A stretch of DNA of 64,000 bases from Kappaphycus alvarezii (taxonomy: Eukaryota > Rhodophyta > Florideophyceae > Gigartinales > Solieriaceae), in the NCBI GenBank assembly GCA_002205965.3, contig NADL03000481.1, positions 1,426,001 through 1,490,000 on the forward strand, written 5' to 3'. Below are positions 1 to 10,320 of this stretch, in pieces. Position numbers and translations under genes: made by a program. Within the stretch, counting starts at the first letter, position 1, and the number at the start of each line of letters is the position of its first letter. The notes under the pieces were generated by a model that made no database searches, was not told where the DNA came from, and saw only the letters and a program-made list of their open reading frames with translations.

Positions 1-1231
1 ACCTCCCAACCTCATGTCGTCCAAGCCCTCCTCCATCGCACGCGCATGACGGACTGCAAACCCCGGCCAACTCTTTTCCCAGAAAACACGAACTGGAACC
101 AAGCACTGACCGCTACACTGTAGTGCAGCTGGCCCCTGATGCACGCCCCCGAGGGCTGGGTTAGACTACTTATTGCTCCAATTTTGAGGACTTTTATTGA
201 AACAAACTGTCATTACTAACTTGACACTGACTTTCGCTATTGATCAGCTGCTGGTAGCTGCATCTTGTAAGCCCTAAGGCTACTGGCCATGGTATTTGCC
301 CCTTTAGGGTAGTCCCTACCCCAATGAGAGCCCCTGATTTGTTTCAGGCCACGCTTTCCCATTGGGCGAATTTTCGTATATATTTATCACTCACTTCACG
401 CCGTCGAATCTTGACAGTAACGGTTTAGGGTGAACTTTACTTAAGGTTGACCGTAGTAACTGCATATTGCAGTAACTTGTAGATAGTTGGCTAGTTTTTC
501 TACACACCTTTAGAGTATTGTGATGCTACACTAAAAAGGCACCCCGATATAGGCTCTGGACTTGGTTCCTACCTTTCGTTTGCGTCGAACCCTTCGTCAG
601 TGACGACCGTGGCTATTACTATTTCTGTCTCTCTCAGATGTCCTTTTTGCCTAACTTTCGGTATGTACCCTTTTTCGAGGCTTCGTGCCACCATTGGTGC
701 TATTGTGGCGCAATTTCTACATAAAAATGGAGCTATTGAAAGGAGTACCCGTACCGTATTTTTGCGCTTACATGGTTCAGCGTGTTCATACAAGTGGGGA
801 ACCTCCAAGGGTTCTTTCGTCGGAAGAAACTCTCCGCGTGTTTTCCGTTGAGCATCACAAGGCTCTTGACACCGTCGCTTGAGCAGGAGATAACCTTATC
901 TCATCCTGCTGGCTCTCGTGACTCGCAGCTGTCACATGCCCCAGAAGACATTGCAACACGGTCCGGCCTTACAAACCGGGGAGGAATACTGCCAAGCCTC
1001 AGCCTTCAAGCGTCTTCACCTCTCTACCAACCGTTACTCTGCCACAAACAAGGTGGCAGTCTTCAGTGACGAGACAGCTACGGATCTTCGTTGACTACAA
1101 TGACCCCACTGGATCACAAGATCCTTAAATAGAAAGCTGTTTTCGAACACCAGTTGGTAGTGTGTGTTTACCCGTATTGCCTAGGGCATATCCTGGACGT
1201 ATAATGACTCGGTCGCGTAACTTTCATTGCA
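1..1231. other. Unassigned left flank
   Basis: I see no convincing gene here. Open frames are short, overlap on both strands and match no family I know. The stretch lies directly upstream of a copia remnant and is probably more decayed transposon DNA, but no LTR or coding motif proves it. Confidence 0.3.
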
Positions 1232-2070
1232 CTACAGGCACTCCTCGACCCTTCCGCGGTCAATCAATTTCAATCCACACTCGGCGAACTGTAGTACTTG
1301 ACGGACAGTATGCGACCAGATAACCAGTTCGGCATCAATAAGATCGCAGAACACATACAAAAACCCACGATCCAGCACTCGCTTACACTCCGATAGGTGC
1401 TGCAATACCTCAAGGCCATCGCTCATCATGGCATCTTGTCCGGACAGACCAACCAGCTGAAAACCGAGCCGCGCCCTATCGTAACCTACATTGATTCAGA
1501 CTTCGCAAACGCCCAAAACCGCCGCTCAGGGACAGAACTCATTCAAATTGCATTTGGATCACCTATATAATGGTGCAGCTCCAAGCACCATTTATTTCTC
1601 CAGTTGAAACGAAATATTCTCATCGTATTGTTGCAATTTCTACCTGTGAATCCGAATACATTGCAGCATCTGATGCAGTTCAAGAGGCACAGTTGCTACG
1701 AAGGCTCATTGCAGACTGTCACAAAAGCACTGAATCTAAACCATCAAAATTATTCATGGATAACACCGCGGTTATCCAAAATGCACACATCACTGCACCC
1801 GCAAAGCGACGCAAACTAATCGACATCCCCCACCACGACATTATCGACTACAGTACATCAACCGCAAAAACATCTCAGTTCATTACGTTACGTCTCAGCA
1901 CAACACCACGGGTATATTCACGAAAGCGCTCGGTAAAACTGAGGTGTTGACCCACTGCAGCCAACTCATCATAGTTCCCCTTCCTCCCATCAACTCGCAT
2001 CCACCGACTAGGACACTCTTTCCTAGGTCCTACCGCACCAACTAGGCACTCTGTATGAATTCGATCCATT
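1232..2070 (+). mobile_element. Copia (Ty1) retrotransposon remnant, end of RT and RNase H
   Basis: A decayed 3' part of a copia polyprotein. Around 1260-1430 the + strand reads as the RT-RNase H connection (YLTDSMRPDNQFGINK, then VLQYLK) with in-frame stops. At 1490-1560 the RNase H start is seen (TYIDSDFANAQNRRSG), and from 1570 a shifted frame carries the conserved STCESEYIAASDAVQEA block and LFMDNTAVI. The frame moves by -1 between these blocks, and stops lie in the upstream part. No LTR, primer-binding site or target duplication could be tied to it, so its limits are those of recognisable coding sequence. It is a relative of, not part of, the copia element at 2663. Confidence 0.75.
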
Positions 2071-2657
2071 ATTTTCCCCCGGGATTGACAAAGGAACCAA
2101 GAAACCCCGGGAAACGAGAATCAAATTCACACGAAGAAACCGAGACAATCTGTCTAAACAAAAAAAAGATTATAAAAGCTCGTCGTCGTATCAAAAGCTA
2201 GATGAGAATAAACGAGGTATCGGTCTATCTTCCAACAGTAAATATCATACTGTTTTTTAATCCTATCACTTATTTCGGAATAGTATGGCTTTACACGTTT
2301 TTACAGAGAAACCGATAGAATAAAAGACCTTTTATTTCACAGAGTTCAGGGAGGGGTCACATACTTTATGTGTCGTAAGACACGGTCTCGGCTCAAAGCG
2401 TTCTGCGCGGCGGCGATCGACGCGTTATACCAGAGCACTTAATAAATAAAATATTGGTTGCTTTATTGGTAGAGAGGGGCCGGGGCGGGTGCCTCAGCGA
2501 TGCAGCGGACGGTAGCCAACGTTGCAATACCTCTCCAGGATGATAAAGCTTGCTTGTAGGCGTGCGAGGTTAGTAGAGGCGAGGACAAATAAATAAAACA
2601 CGCGCGCCCAGCAAAGCTCACGCCGTTGAACAGCTTGGGCTTTTGAACGGCATGGTC
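2071..2657. other. Unassigned spacer between two copia copies
   Basis: AT-rich up to about 2460, then GC-richer. It may include the 3' LTR of the upstream copia remnant, but only one copy is in the window, so this cannot be shown. No gene seen. Confidence 0.3.
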
Positions 2658-2662
2658 GTTTG

Positions 2663-2948
2663 TGATGGTCAGCGAGCGCGACACGCGCCCGCCATGAACC
2701 GATAGATATCGGTCTTCTCTCTGGGGCCAGAGGTCCCGTCGATAACCCGATCTGTCTAGTCGATAACCTCACTACGGTTGACGAACCCGATCATTAGACC
2801 TATAAATGTACTTAAGGGTCCGCCCAATTGCCACCAGTAAGGTCCTGCCATGAATTGAATAACCTACGATAAATCCTCCAAACAACAGCGTTTCATGCCG
2901 CCTGCCCCGTTGCGCTGACGCAGACACTCTCTTGAAAGTAGACCATCA
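2663..2948 (+). repeat. 5' LTR of the copia element
   Basis: Begins TGATGGTC and ends GACCATCA, giving the usual TG...CA ends and a short terminal inverted repeat. It matches the split copy at 8483-8630 plus 10182-10320. A TATAAAT motif sits near 2811. The target duplication GTTTG lies immediately upstream. Confidence 0.92.
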
Positions 2949-2990
2949 ATCTATTTATCCTCTTTCGGAGATTCGCGGCATTCATCCATT

Positions 2991-4870
2991 ATGGACCTCA
3001 ACCAACCCCCGACGCCTCGAGGCGAGCCTAGCAACCACCCTGGCACTCCAGCGATGCGCACCACCCTACCGGCGCTCCTGCGCCAATCCAGCCCGCTTCA
3101 GATGATGCTCCAGACCGTCACTATCGAAGCCACTTCCGCTCCGCAGCAAGCAACGATTTCTGACTTCCTGCCCCGTGCGAGGCGCGATAATGTTTATCAG
3201 AACATTTTCGCCCTGTCCATTCAGGACATCGTTAAAGACTGCCCTACAGACCCCGTCTTCATGGAGCGCCTTCGCAAATCCTTGTACCCGCTGCTCCTCT
3301 ATTCCCCCGCCGTGGCGAAGAACTATACATACATAAGACCTCTCTGAGACGCTCTTATCGCAGTTGGTTTCACGATTCCGATCCTACCAAGGCATCGCAG
3401 CCTTACCGTCCGCATTGCCCACCTCATATTCAAAGATGGAGGCAACGAAGAAGCGTTCAACACCATCGTCTCGCACGTGATCGAGAAGCGCGATCACCCC
3501 TACAAATTACTATCCACTGATCCGTCCCCTGAACCACCGCAGACGCCGCCACCTGAAGAAGTGGTAGAACCCGATAATCATTCTCAACAGAACCGCATCC
3601 GCCGCTGGCTCTGCCCCTGGTCCCTCTGCTCCCATCACCCCCGGCTTGGATAATGGATCCACTCTAAGTGCGATTGTGTCCAATTTACAGCAAACGCTTC
3701 GTAAGCTGACCACCCAGCGGGATGCTGAGTACAAGCAAGTCCAAGATGCGCAAATTGAACACATGCGGAAAAGCATGTGGCAATATATGTCCCGTCAAGA
3801 CAAGAGCTTAACACAGTTTCGTGACATACTGACTAGTGTGTTTGAAGAAAATCGCCGTTTACTCAGTGTCACACAACCCAAGCAAGCTCCTTTCCAACAG
3901 CCTGCTCCTCCGACCAAAGAACAGAAGAAAGCAACTGCGACTGCCCCACCACCACCGCCGCCCCCGAGACGCAACTTGCAGCTCCCCCCTGTGCCCCCGC
4001 TACCAAAGTTGGATCTTACCACGCAGCCTGCCCGAGAAACCGACATGGAAAGCAGCAGCGAACGGACTGCCTTAACCAGATCGGTTACGCTTCAGAAGGC
4101 CTCCGTTTCTGTATCCGCGTACTTTAAAGATCGAAGCTTCAAAGGCGTCATAGATGACTCCTGGCAGCGCACCGCACGAGACTTCGAGCAGATCGAAATT
4201 AACGTCTATGATCTAGACAGCGACGAAGTATTTGCGCTTCTTCCGCTCATTTTGGATGACGAAGCACGCGATCACTATGAAGACGAGATCCGTCCCATGG
4301 TTCGCGATTATCACCAAGCAAAGGCCTTGATTTCCTTACGTTTTGATAATATCGCTACTCAACGTTGCGTTCTAAACCACCTTCAGAAATTGAAGCTGGT
4401 GGACTATCTCAACGGCGAACGATCTATTAACGACGCGTTCACCAAACTGACCGCCGAGATCCAAGCCAATTTCTTGCGAATCCCGAAGGATTTTCAAAGC
4501 GATCATTTCAAACGCGAACTTTTACTATCGGCCGTCGAAGGCCAAGATTGGTGTTCTATCAAGATACAGCGCCCAAAGTCTACCTATCCTAGATACCAAG
4601 ACTTAGTCATGGCACTCGCAGATTGCGCACAGCGATACTGCACGACTCAGAAGAATCAAGGAAACTAACGGGCTGCCTTTGGAAACGTTGATAAACCATC
4701 TAGTGTCAACTACTCCAACCCTCGCTATGGCCGTCCAAACAACCAGAACAGATGTCCCCTCCAAAACAGATCCTTTCCCAACATTTTCCAACGCTCCCAA
4801 CCAAAGCCCGAACACGGAAAACTATGCCACCACTGTAGCAAACCATTCCACTTCAAACGCGACTGTCCGC
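2991..4870 (+). pseudogene. Copia gag with CCHC zinc knuckle
   Basis: Gag binds and packages the element's RNA. The first segment starts at the ATG at 2991, 43 bases after the LTR, and runs open to 3347. The main segment (3646-4668) is in another frame and contains a proline stretch followed by a helical capsid-like region. After a stop the same frame holds a perfect knuckle C-x2-C-x4-H-x4-C at about 4825-4866 (CHHCSKPFHFKRDC), as in nucleocapsid proteins. At least one frameshift and one stop break it, so it is unlikely to be functional. The function comes from the knuckle and the position, since gag sequences are poorly conserved. Confidence 0.75.
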
Positions 4871-5311
4871 TCCTCCGCCAAGGCCGCAGGCTGTATCAAA
4901 CCTTATTCATAGCCCTCAATGACTCAAATCCTGACGGAGCAACGAATGGTGAAGACGAATCAAGCATCCTCGTCATCCTCCAAGCGAAACTTGCGCAAAA
5001 CACCGCTGGAGTCGACGAAGAGGTACTCGACGCGGCCGCTGCGCTGTTCACCGAGGGTGTGGACAACCTCAAATGCGACCAACCCGACGATAATAGCAAT
5101 GATGACATCGCGGACCTACTTAATATTCATATTGTTAATTTCCTCATTAACTCCGCGTCTCTTCACTCCTCAGATCGACAAAGTTTGTCAAAAGATCCTA
5201 CCACCGACGTGAATTTTTAAAAGAAAGTCAGCTGCGCCGACTTGCTTCCAAAAACAGGCGCATGTCCGAATTTCCATCCCCCTACACCATTAGATCCCTC
5301 CCGACCCCGAA

Positions 5312-6274
5312 TTGAACCCGGCTTTCGCTTCTAACCCCGAACCACCCCCGCTAATTTGCGCCGATCCCGAAATCAGGAGTGAATACCTTTTTTCCACCAT
5401 CTATTCAGCTTCGCACGACAATTTTATTGGTGCGTGCATCGATTCTGGTGCCAGCAAATCCTTTAATTGGGTTCCAGAAAGCACACGCTCTCACCGCTTC
5501 TGCAAACTGTCCGCTCTCGTTGACGACTTCATCGAAACGATTCCAATTTGCCAAGGCAATTACGCCCTCGCTCGGAACCCTTCCCATTCAGATCTCACTC
5601 CCGGACGGATCTTCTCTAAACATCATTATTGATGTTGTTAATGCCCCCATCCCCTCCTTCTAGGCTTAGACACGGGTGAACGATACCACTTTGTTCTTGA
5701 CTGGAGGCATCACCTTCTATTATACGGCTCTGCACAATGGAAGATCAAACTCCAACAAATTAATGGCCATTTGTTCATCACAAGGAACGCCAGCGAACCT
5801 TCTTCCATCCTCCATAATGCAATAAGTTCCTTCACGGAACAAGAACTCCGTCGCATGCATCACCAGTTTTATCACCCGTCAACCCAGAAGCTCTTAAGAT
5901 TAATCGAGCGAGCCTCACCGGGACAGGTAGAAAAAATAACGAAGCAAATGCTAGAAAACATCTCTAAGGCATGTTCTACATCCCAGACGATGCTTACCAA
6001 GCCGCTTCGCTTTCGAATTTCCATGACGCCGGAACACATGGTCTTCAGCAACAGTGTTTCCCTCGATCTCATGTACCTTCATGATCGCGGAAAGAAATTA
6101 CCAGTCCTCCACGTTGTCGACCTAGACTCCTTCTTCTCGAACGCGATATTCTTGGCAGGTGAATCAGTCAGAGACATTTGGAGCACGTTTCTTCTTTGTT
6201 GGACGACAGTTCATACTGGCGCCTCAAACAATCAGCGCGTTGACCAGGGAAGTGTTTTCACTTCAAAACGGTGA
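5312..6274 (+). pseudogene. Copia protease and integrase segments
   Basis: The protease segment holds the aspartic protease signature CIDSGASKSF near 5437-5466. The integrase segment (5771-6274) starts with a histidine-rich zinc-binding part (LRRMHHQFYHPS) and continues into the catalytic core region (DLMYLHDRG, LHVVDLD, then DQGSVFTS). This is the copia order. The two segments are in different frames with stops between. The expected CxxC half of the HHCC motif is degraded (KACSTSQ), which suggests loss of activity. Confidence 0.75.
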
Positions 6275-6629
6275 AAAGATATGACAGCCTCGTTAGGTAT
6301 CTCCCTCGTCATTTCAGGTGTGGAAAGCCACAGCAGCCTCGGAATAGGTGAGCTTTATCACGCACCCCCCGCAGAGTCAGAGTCTATAACAAGATCACTA
6401 TGGACCACACAACCCTTGCGAAGGAGATTCGGCTCCGATTAGCTGTAAAAGCAATTAACGACACGCTTGGTCCGAATGGCCTAATCACATCCCTCTTGGT
6501 ATTCGGCACCCTCCCCGCCTTTTACCCTCCGATTCTCCCCACACCGTCCAGAAGTTACGCCTAAAGGCCCTTGAGACGGCCCGCAAGGAATATACGACCA
6601 TCGCCGCCCAGCTTTGCATCCTCGAAGCG

Positions 6630-8440
6630 TTGCGCGCACGAGCTCCGCCAGCTGCATATTTTAACATACGTTCAGGAGATTGGATCAGAGTGTATCGAGA
6701 GAAACCAAAGTCCTTTATTGGCCCTTTCAAAGTCGTATACGTTGACGACAAGCAAGTACATGTCCGTACAGCCGCGGGAGTTCAACAATTCTCCATCAGT
6801 CAGTGTATTCCATCGGATCTTTCTGCCAAAAAAATAATCCTCTACCGGTTTAAGGCACAATTTGACCTTTTCACAACCGAGGACGAGAATGACCGCCGTT
6901 GTGACCCCCACATCCTCCTCGCCGACATTATCGATCCCAGAGACAAGGGCTGCGATCTCCCACAGTTTGATATCGCCCGCAATCAAGAGCTTGCTAAATT
7001 AAGCGCAACGTCTGGACAATTGTTTCTAAAAAAGAAGCCATTGACGAGTGTCGGCACCACAATAAAACACCAAACATCATTGGATCGCTATGGGTCCTCA
7101 CCATCAAGAATTCCGAGACTGCGCTTCGCACGTACAAAGCCAGGCTGATTGCCCAAGGACACACCGATCGGGAAAAGGGCTCCCTCGTTCACGAATCTCG
7201 CTCCCTCCGTAAACAAACTATACGTTTCATCACGGCGATTGCCGCTATGTTTTTATTTCGTCTTTAGTCGCAAGACATCACCCTTGCATATCTCTAGGCG
7301 AAGGACCTCATTCAGCGCCGCATATTCCTACGACCTCCGCCCGAAATTAACCTTGAACCAGATTCGCTACTCCGTCTTAATAGGGCCCTTTATGGTTTGA
7401 CCTAATCAGGAGACTACTGGTACCATACGTACACCCAGCACACACTGAAGGATTTAAAGATTACGAGGTCCTCTTCAGACCATGACTTGTTCTTAATATT
7501 CGGCAGGAACGGTACATTGAACGGAATGACAGGAAATTATGTTGATGATTCCCTACAAGCTGGCAATGAAGACTTTGAGGCCCACAAACGCAACCTCGAA
7601 ACAGTTTGATGCGAAGCCAAAGGTTTTCGGCGGCTTCGCCTATACAGGGATCTACATCAGATCCACGCCAACGCACATCGAGCTTCACCAGCGTCCTCAA
7701 GTTGAGCAAATGAAAAAGCTAACCACCGGTAGCTTCTTTCAAAATTTCAATTCACTGTTGATGTAAATCAACTGGCTCATTCACCGAGACCGGACGTTGC
7801 GTGCCGAAATGCCCAGCCCGCACAAGTCACCGAGAACTTGTACGACGACTCACATGTGAAGTTATTGAACCAAGCCGTGGACTACTTGCAGCGAACACCC
7901 GACATCTCCATCACGCATTACCGGCTGGACGTCGCCTCACTCTACATTCGAGTATACACCGACGGGTCCTCCGCGAATAACCACGACCTCTCATCACAGT
8001 TGGGATACATCATCACTCTATGTGATAAAACCGGACGGTGCAATGGGATTGACTTTAGGAGCTACAAGAGCAAAAGGGTTGTCCGCTCTATCCTGGATGC
8101 TGACATTTACGCTTTCGCAGATGCTTTCGACGCTGCCTTCCTAATTAAGCGTGATCTAGAGCGTTATCTGAATCGCAATGTTTTTTAATGTATGTTGACG
8201 GACAGTCAAAGTATTTTTGACACTATCATTAAGGCAAGCTATACTACGGAGAAGCGATTAATGACGACCTGGCGGTCGCGCGCGAAGCGTATCAGCACGA
8301 AGAAATCTCGGACATCGGGTATATCAAGAAGGCGCATAATCCTGCTGACGCGCTTACAAAGCTCAAGTCTTGTGAGGCTTTGGAGACACTTCTGCGCTCC
8401 CGACGCGTTGAAAACCCCGTCGAACAATGGATAGTTCGTA
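6630..8440 (+). pseudogene. Copia reverse transcriptase and RNase H segments
   Basis: Between about 6630 and 7150 is the integrase C-terminal/linker part. The RT follows: YKARLIAQGH near 7130, QDITLAYL near 7272, FLRPP, and the catalytic YVDD at about 7540 (GNYVDDSLQAGNEDF). RNase H starts at 7838-8188 with VYTDGSSANN and FADAFDAAF and continues to 8440 with NPADALTKL. Stops and frame shifts occur throughout, some of them substitutions (for example stops inside RT). The element is therefore genuinely decayed and not only miscalled. Confidence 0.8.
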
Positions 8441-8459
8441 AGGGTCACAGCGTCTTCTC

Positions 8460-8482
8460 TAGGAGAGAGAAAGAAGAGAAAG
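8460..8482 (+). other. Polypurine tract of the copia element
   Basis: An almost uninterrupted A/G run ends directly at the 3' LTR start (8483), as expected for the plus-strand primer of LTR retrotransposons. Confidence 0.75.
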
Positions 8483-8630
8483 TGATGCTCAGCGAGCGCG
8501 GCACGCGCACCCCGTGAACCGATAGATATCGGTCTTCTCTCTGGGGCCAGAGGTCCCGCCGATAACCCAATCTGTCTAGTCGATAACCTCACTACGGTTG
8601 ACTAACCCGATCATTAGACCTATAGATGTA

Positions 8631-8829
8631 CAGTGCCGGAAATTCAATTACGACACTCTCGCTCTTTACCATTAAAAAGAGAACAAACCAAGGAAATACA
8701 ACAAAACTCTGGGAAACCTATTCTCTTTATATGATATATAAAGGAGTAAAGTTTCGGAGGGACTTGCCAATTATTTCTTTAAAAAATCTAAAAAAGGCTA
8801 CCAAAAAGGGGGAAATCCGATCACGACAG
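8631..8829 (+). repeat. Left terminal inverted repeat of Tc1
   Basis: The first 26 bases are identical to the other end inverted. Similarity continues through blocks such as TTTATAT, AAAGTTTCG, AATTATTT and AAGGCTACCA up to about 8829. Confidence 0.85.
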
Positions 8830-8944
8830 TTGAGCAATACTCAACAGTATTGCGACGTTCCCGCCAATATCAACGCTATATTATACTGCATACCATTGCA
8901 GCATACTTCCGAATTGACGCTGACCGCGAATCACGGCACACACC

Positions 8945-9942
8945 ATGGGTCGCAAGCCCAGTTTGACTGAACGAGAAAAGGGCGGCATCCTCGAGCTTCA
9001 CAAGCTAAAGCTACCTGTCGCAGAGATAGTGAGGCGTGTCAATCGGTCTCGGTCTTGCATTTTATTTTTTCTTAAGGACCCAAACAAGTATAGGATTCGA
9101 AAAAAAGGCGCAAACAACCGCAAAATCACTGATTTTTCCTTGCGTTGACTCCACCGGGAGGCCTCCAAATCACTGAAAACTTCAACAAAATTCAAGAACG
9201 ACCTCTCCCTACCAGTTACGAGCCGCCGCATCCGCCAGTTGTTGTCCGAGGCTCCACATCTTCGATTCCAGAAGCTTAAACTGTCCCTTCCGCTGACGCC
9301 AACTCATATGCAAGCTCGGCTAGAGTGGGCACGGGAGAGGCACAACAGGTCAAGGAACCAATGGGCTCGTGTGGTATTTTCGGATGAAAAGAAGTGGAAT
9401 CTGGATGGGCCCGATGGTTGCCAATCATACTGTCATGATTTACGACACCAGGAAACGATTTTATCTCGCCGTCACAATGGGGGTGGAGGGGTGATGGTTT
9501 GGGCTGCTTTTTGTGAGGGGGGTTATTCGAGAATCGCGTTTCTTTCAGGCCGGCAGAACGCTACAAAGTACTGCGAAAAGCTGGAAAGCTACTTAATGCC
9601 GTTTGCAGCCTCTATGTTCTCTGGGCCTTGGCAGTTTCAACAAGATAACGCATCTATACACAAGGCTAAGTTGACGTTGGAGTGGTTTGCGTCAAAAAAT
9701 TTGAATGTTATGCAATGGCCTGCTCGTTCTCCAGATTTCAATCCTATCGAGAACATATGGGGGTGCTTTCTAGGAAAGTTTACTGCGGTGGAAGGCAGTT
9801 CGACACTGTCGCTGAACTTAAACGTTGCATTCTTGTTGGGTGGGGTCAATTGGGGCAAGAATTACGTTACAACCTTGTCAAAAGTATGACCAGTCGGTGC
9901 AGAGAGGTTCTTGAGAATAGGGGAAAGAAGACGAAATACTAA
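8945..9942 (+). CDS. Tc1-type transposase, DD34E, one stop and one frame break
   Basis: Cut-and-paste transposase acting on the element ends in the nucleus. The ATG at 8945 opens an N-terminal helix-turn-helix (GRKPSLTEREKGGILELHK, then VAEIVRRVNRSRSC). The catalytic acids are visible: D in VVFSDEKKWNLDG, D in FQQDNASIHKAK and E in SPDFNPIENIWG. There are 34 residues between the last two, hence DD34E. A TGA interrupts the frame at 9146-9148 (a likely C-to-T change of CGA). After ENIWG the frame shifts by -1 at a G5 run (9759-9763), and the usual C-terminus (RKVYCGGRQFDTV ... LVKSMTSRC) continues to 9942. With one extra G only the TGA remains. It is probably inactive but young. Confidence 0.9.
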
Positions 9943-9982
9943 CACGTGTGTTTCCTTGATGACAATGTACTAAAGACACTCC

Positions 9983-10179
9983 GTGTCGAAATCAGATTTC
10001 CCCCTCTCTGGTAGCCTTTTTGATATTTAAAAAAAATAATTGTCAAATGTTTACGAAACTTTGGTGCTTTAAATAATATATAAAAGAAATACGTTTGGCA
10101 AAGTTTCGCGCTACTTCCTGGGTTGGTTATCTTTTTAGTGCAAATAGGGTGGGGTGTCGTAATTGAATTTCCGGCACTG
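9983..10179 (-). repeat. Right terminal inverted repeat of Tc1
   Basis: Inverted partner of 8631-8829. It is perfect at the outer 26 bases and imperfect further in, with the same block order. Confidence 0.85.
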
Positions 10180-10320
10180 TACTTAAGGGTCCGCCCAATT
10201 GCCACCAGTAAAGGTCCTGCCATGAATTGAATAACCTACAACAAATCCTCCAAATAACAGCGTTTCACGCCGCCTGCCCCGCTGCGCTGACGCAGACACT
10301 CTCTCGAAAGTAGACCATCA

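Larger units (their letters stand above)
8631..10179 (+). mobile_element. Tc1-type DNA transposon (IS630/Tc1/mariner), nested
   Basis: The ends are perfect inverted repeats (CAGTGCCGGAAATTC...) flanked by TA at 8629-8630 and 10180-10181, the signature of this superfamily. The host site is an ATGTACTTAAG stretch of the copia LTR, still visible intact in the 5' LTR. The inverted repeats extend with lower identity to about 200 bases each side. One transposase gene lies inside. The nesting dates this insertion after the copia insertion. Confidence 0.95.
8483..10320 (+). repeat. 3' LTR of the copia element, interrupted by Tc1
   Basis: 8483-8630 matches the first half of the 5' LTR and 10182-10320 the second half. 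Removing the inserted DNA and one TA restores a full LTR ending CCATCA, followed by the target duplication GTTTG. Confidence 0.92.
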
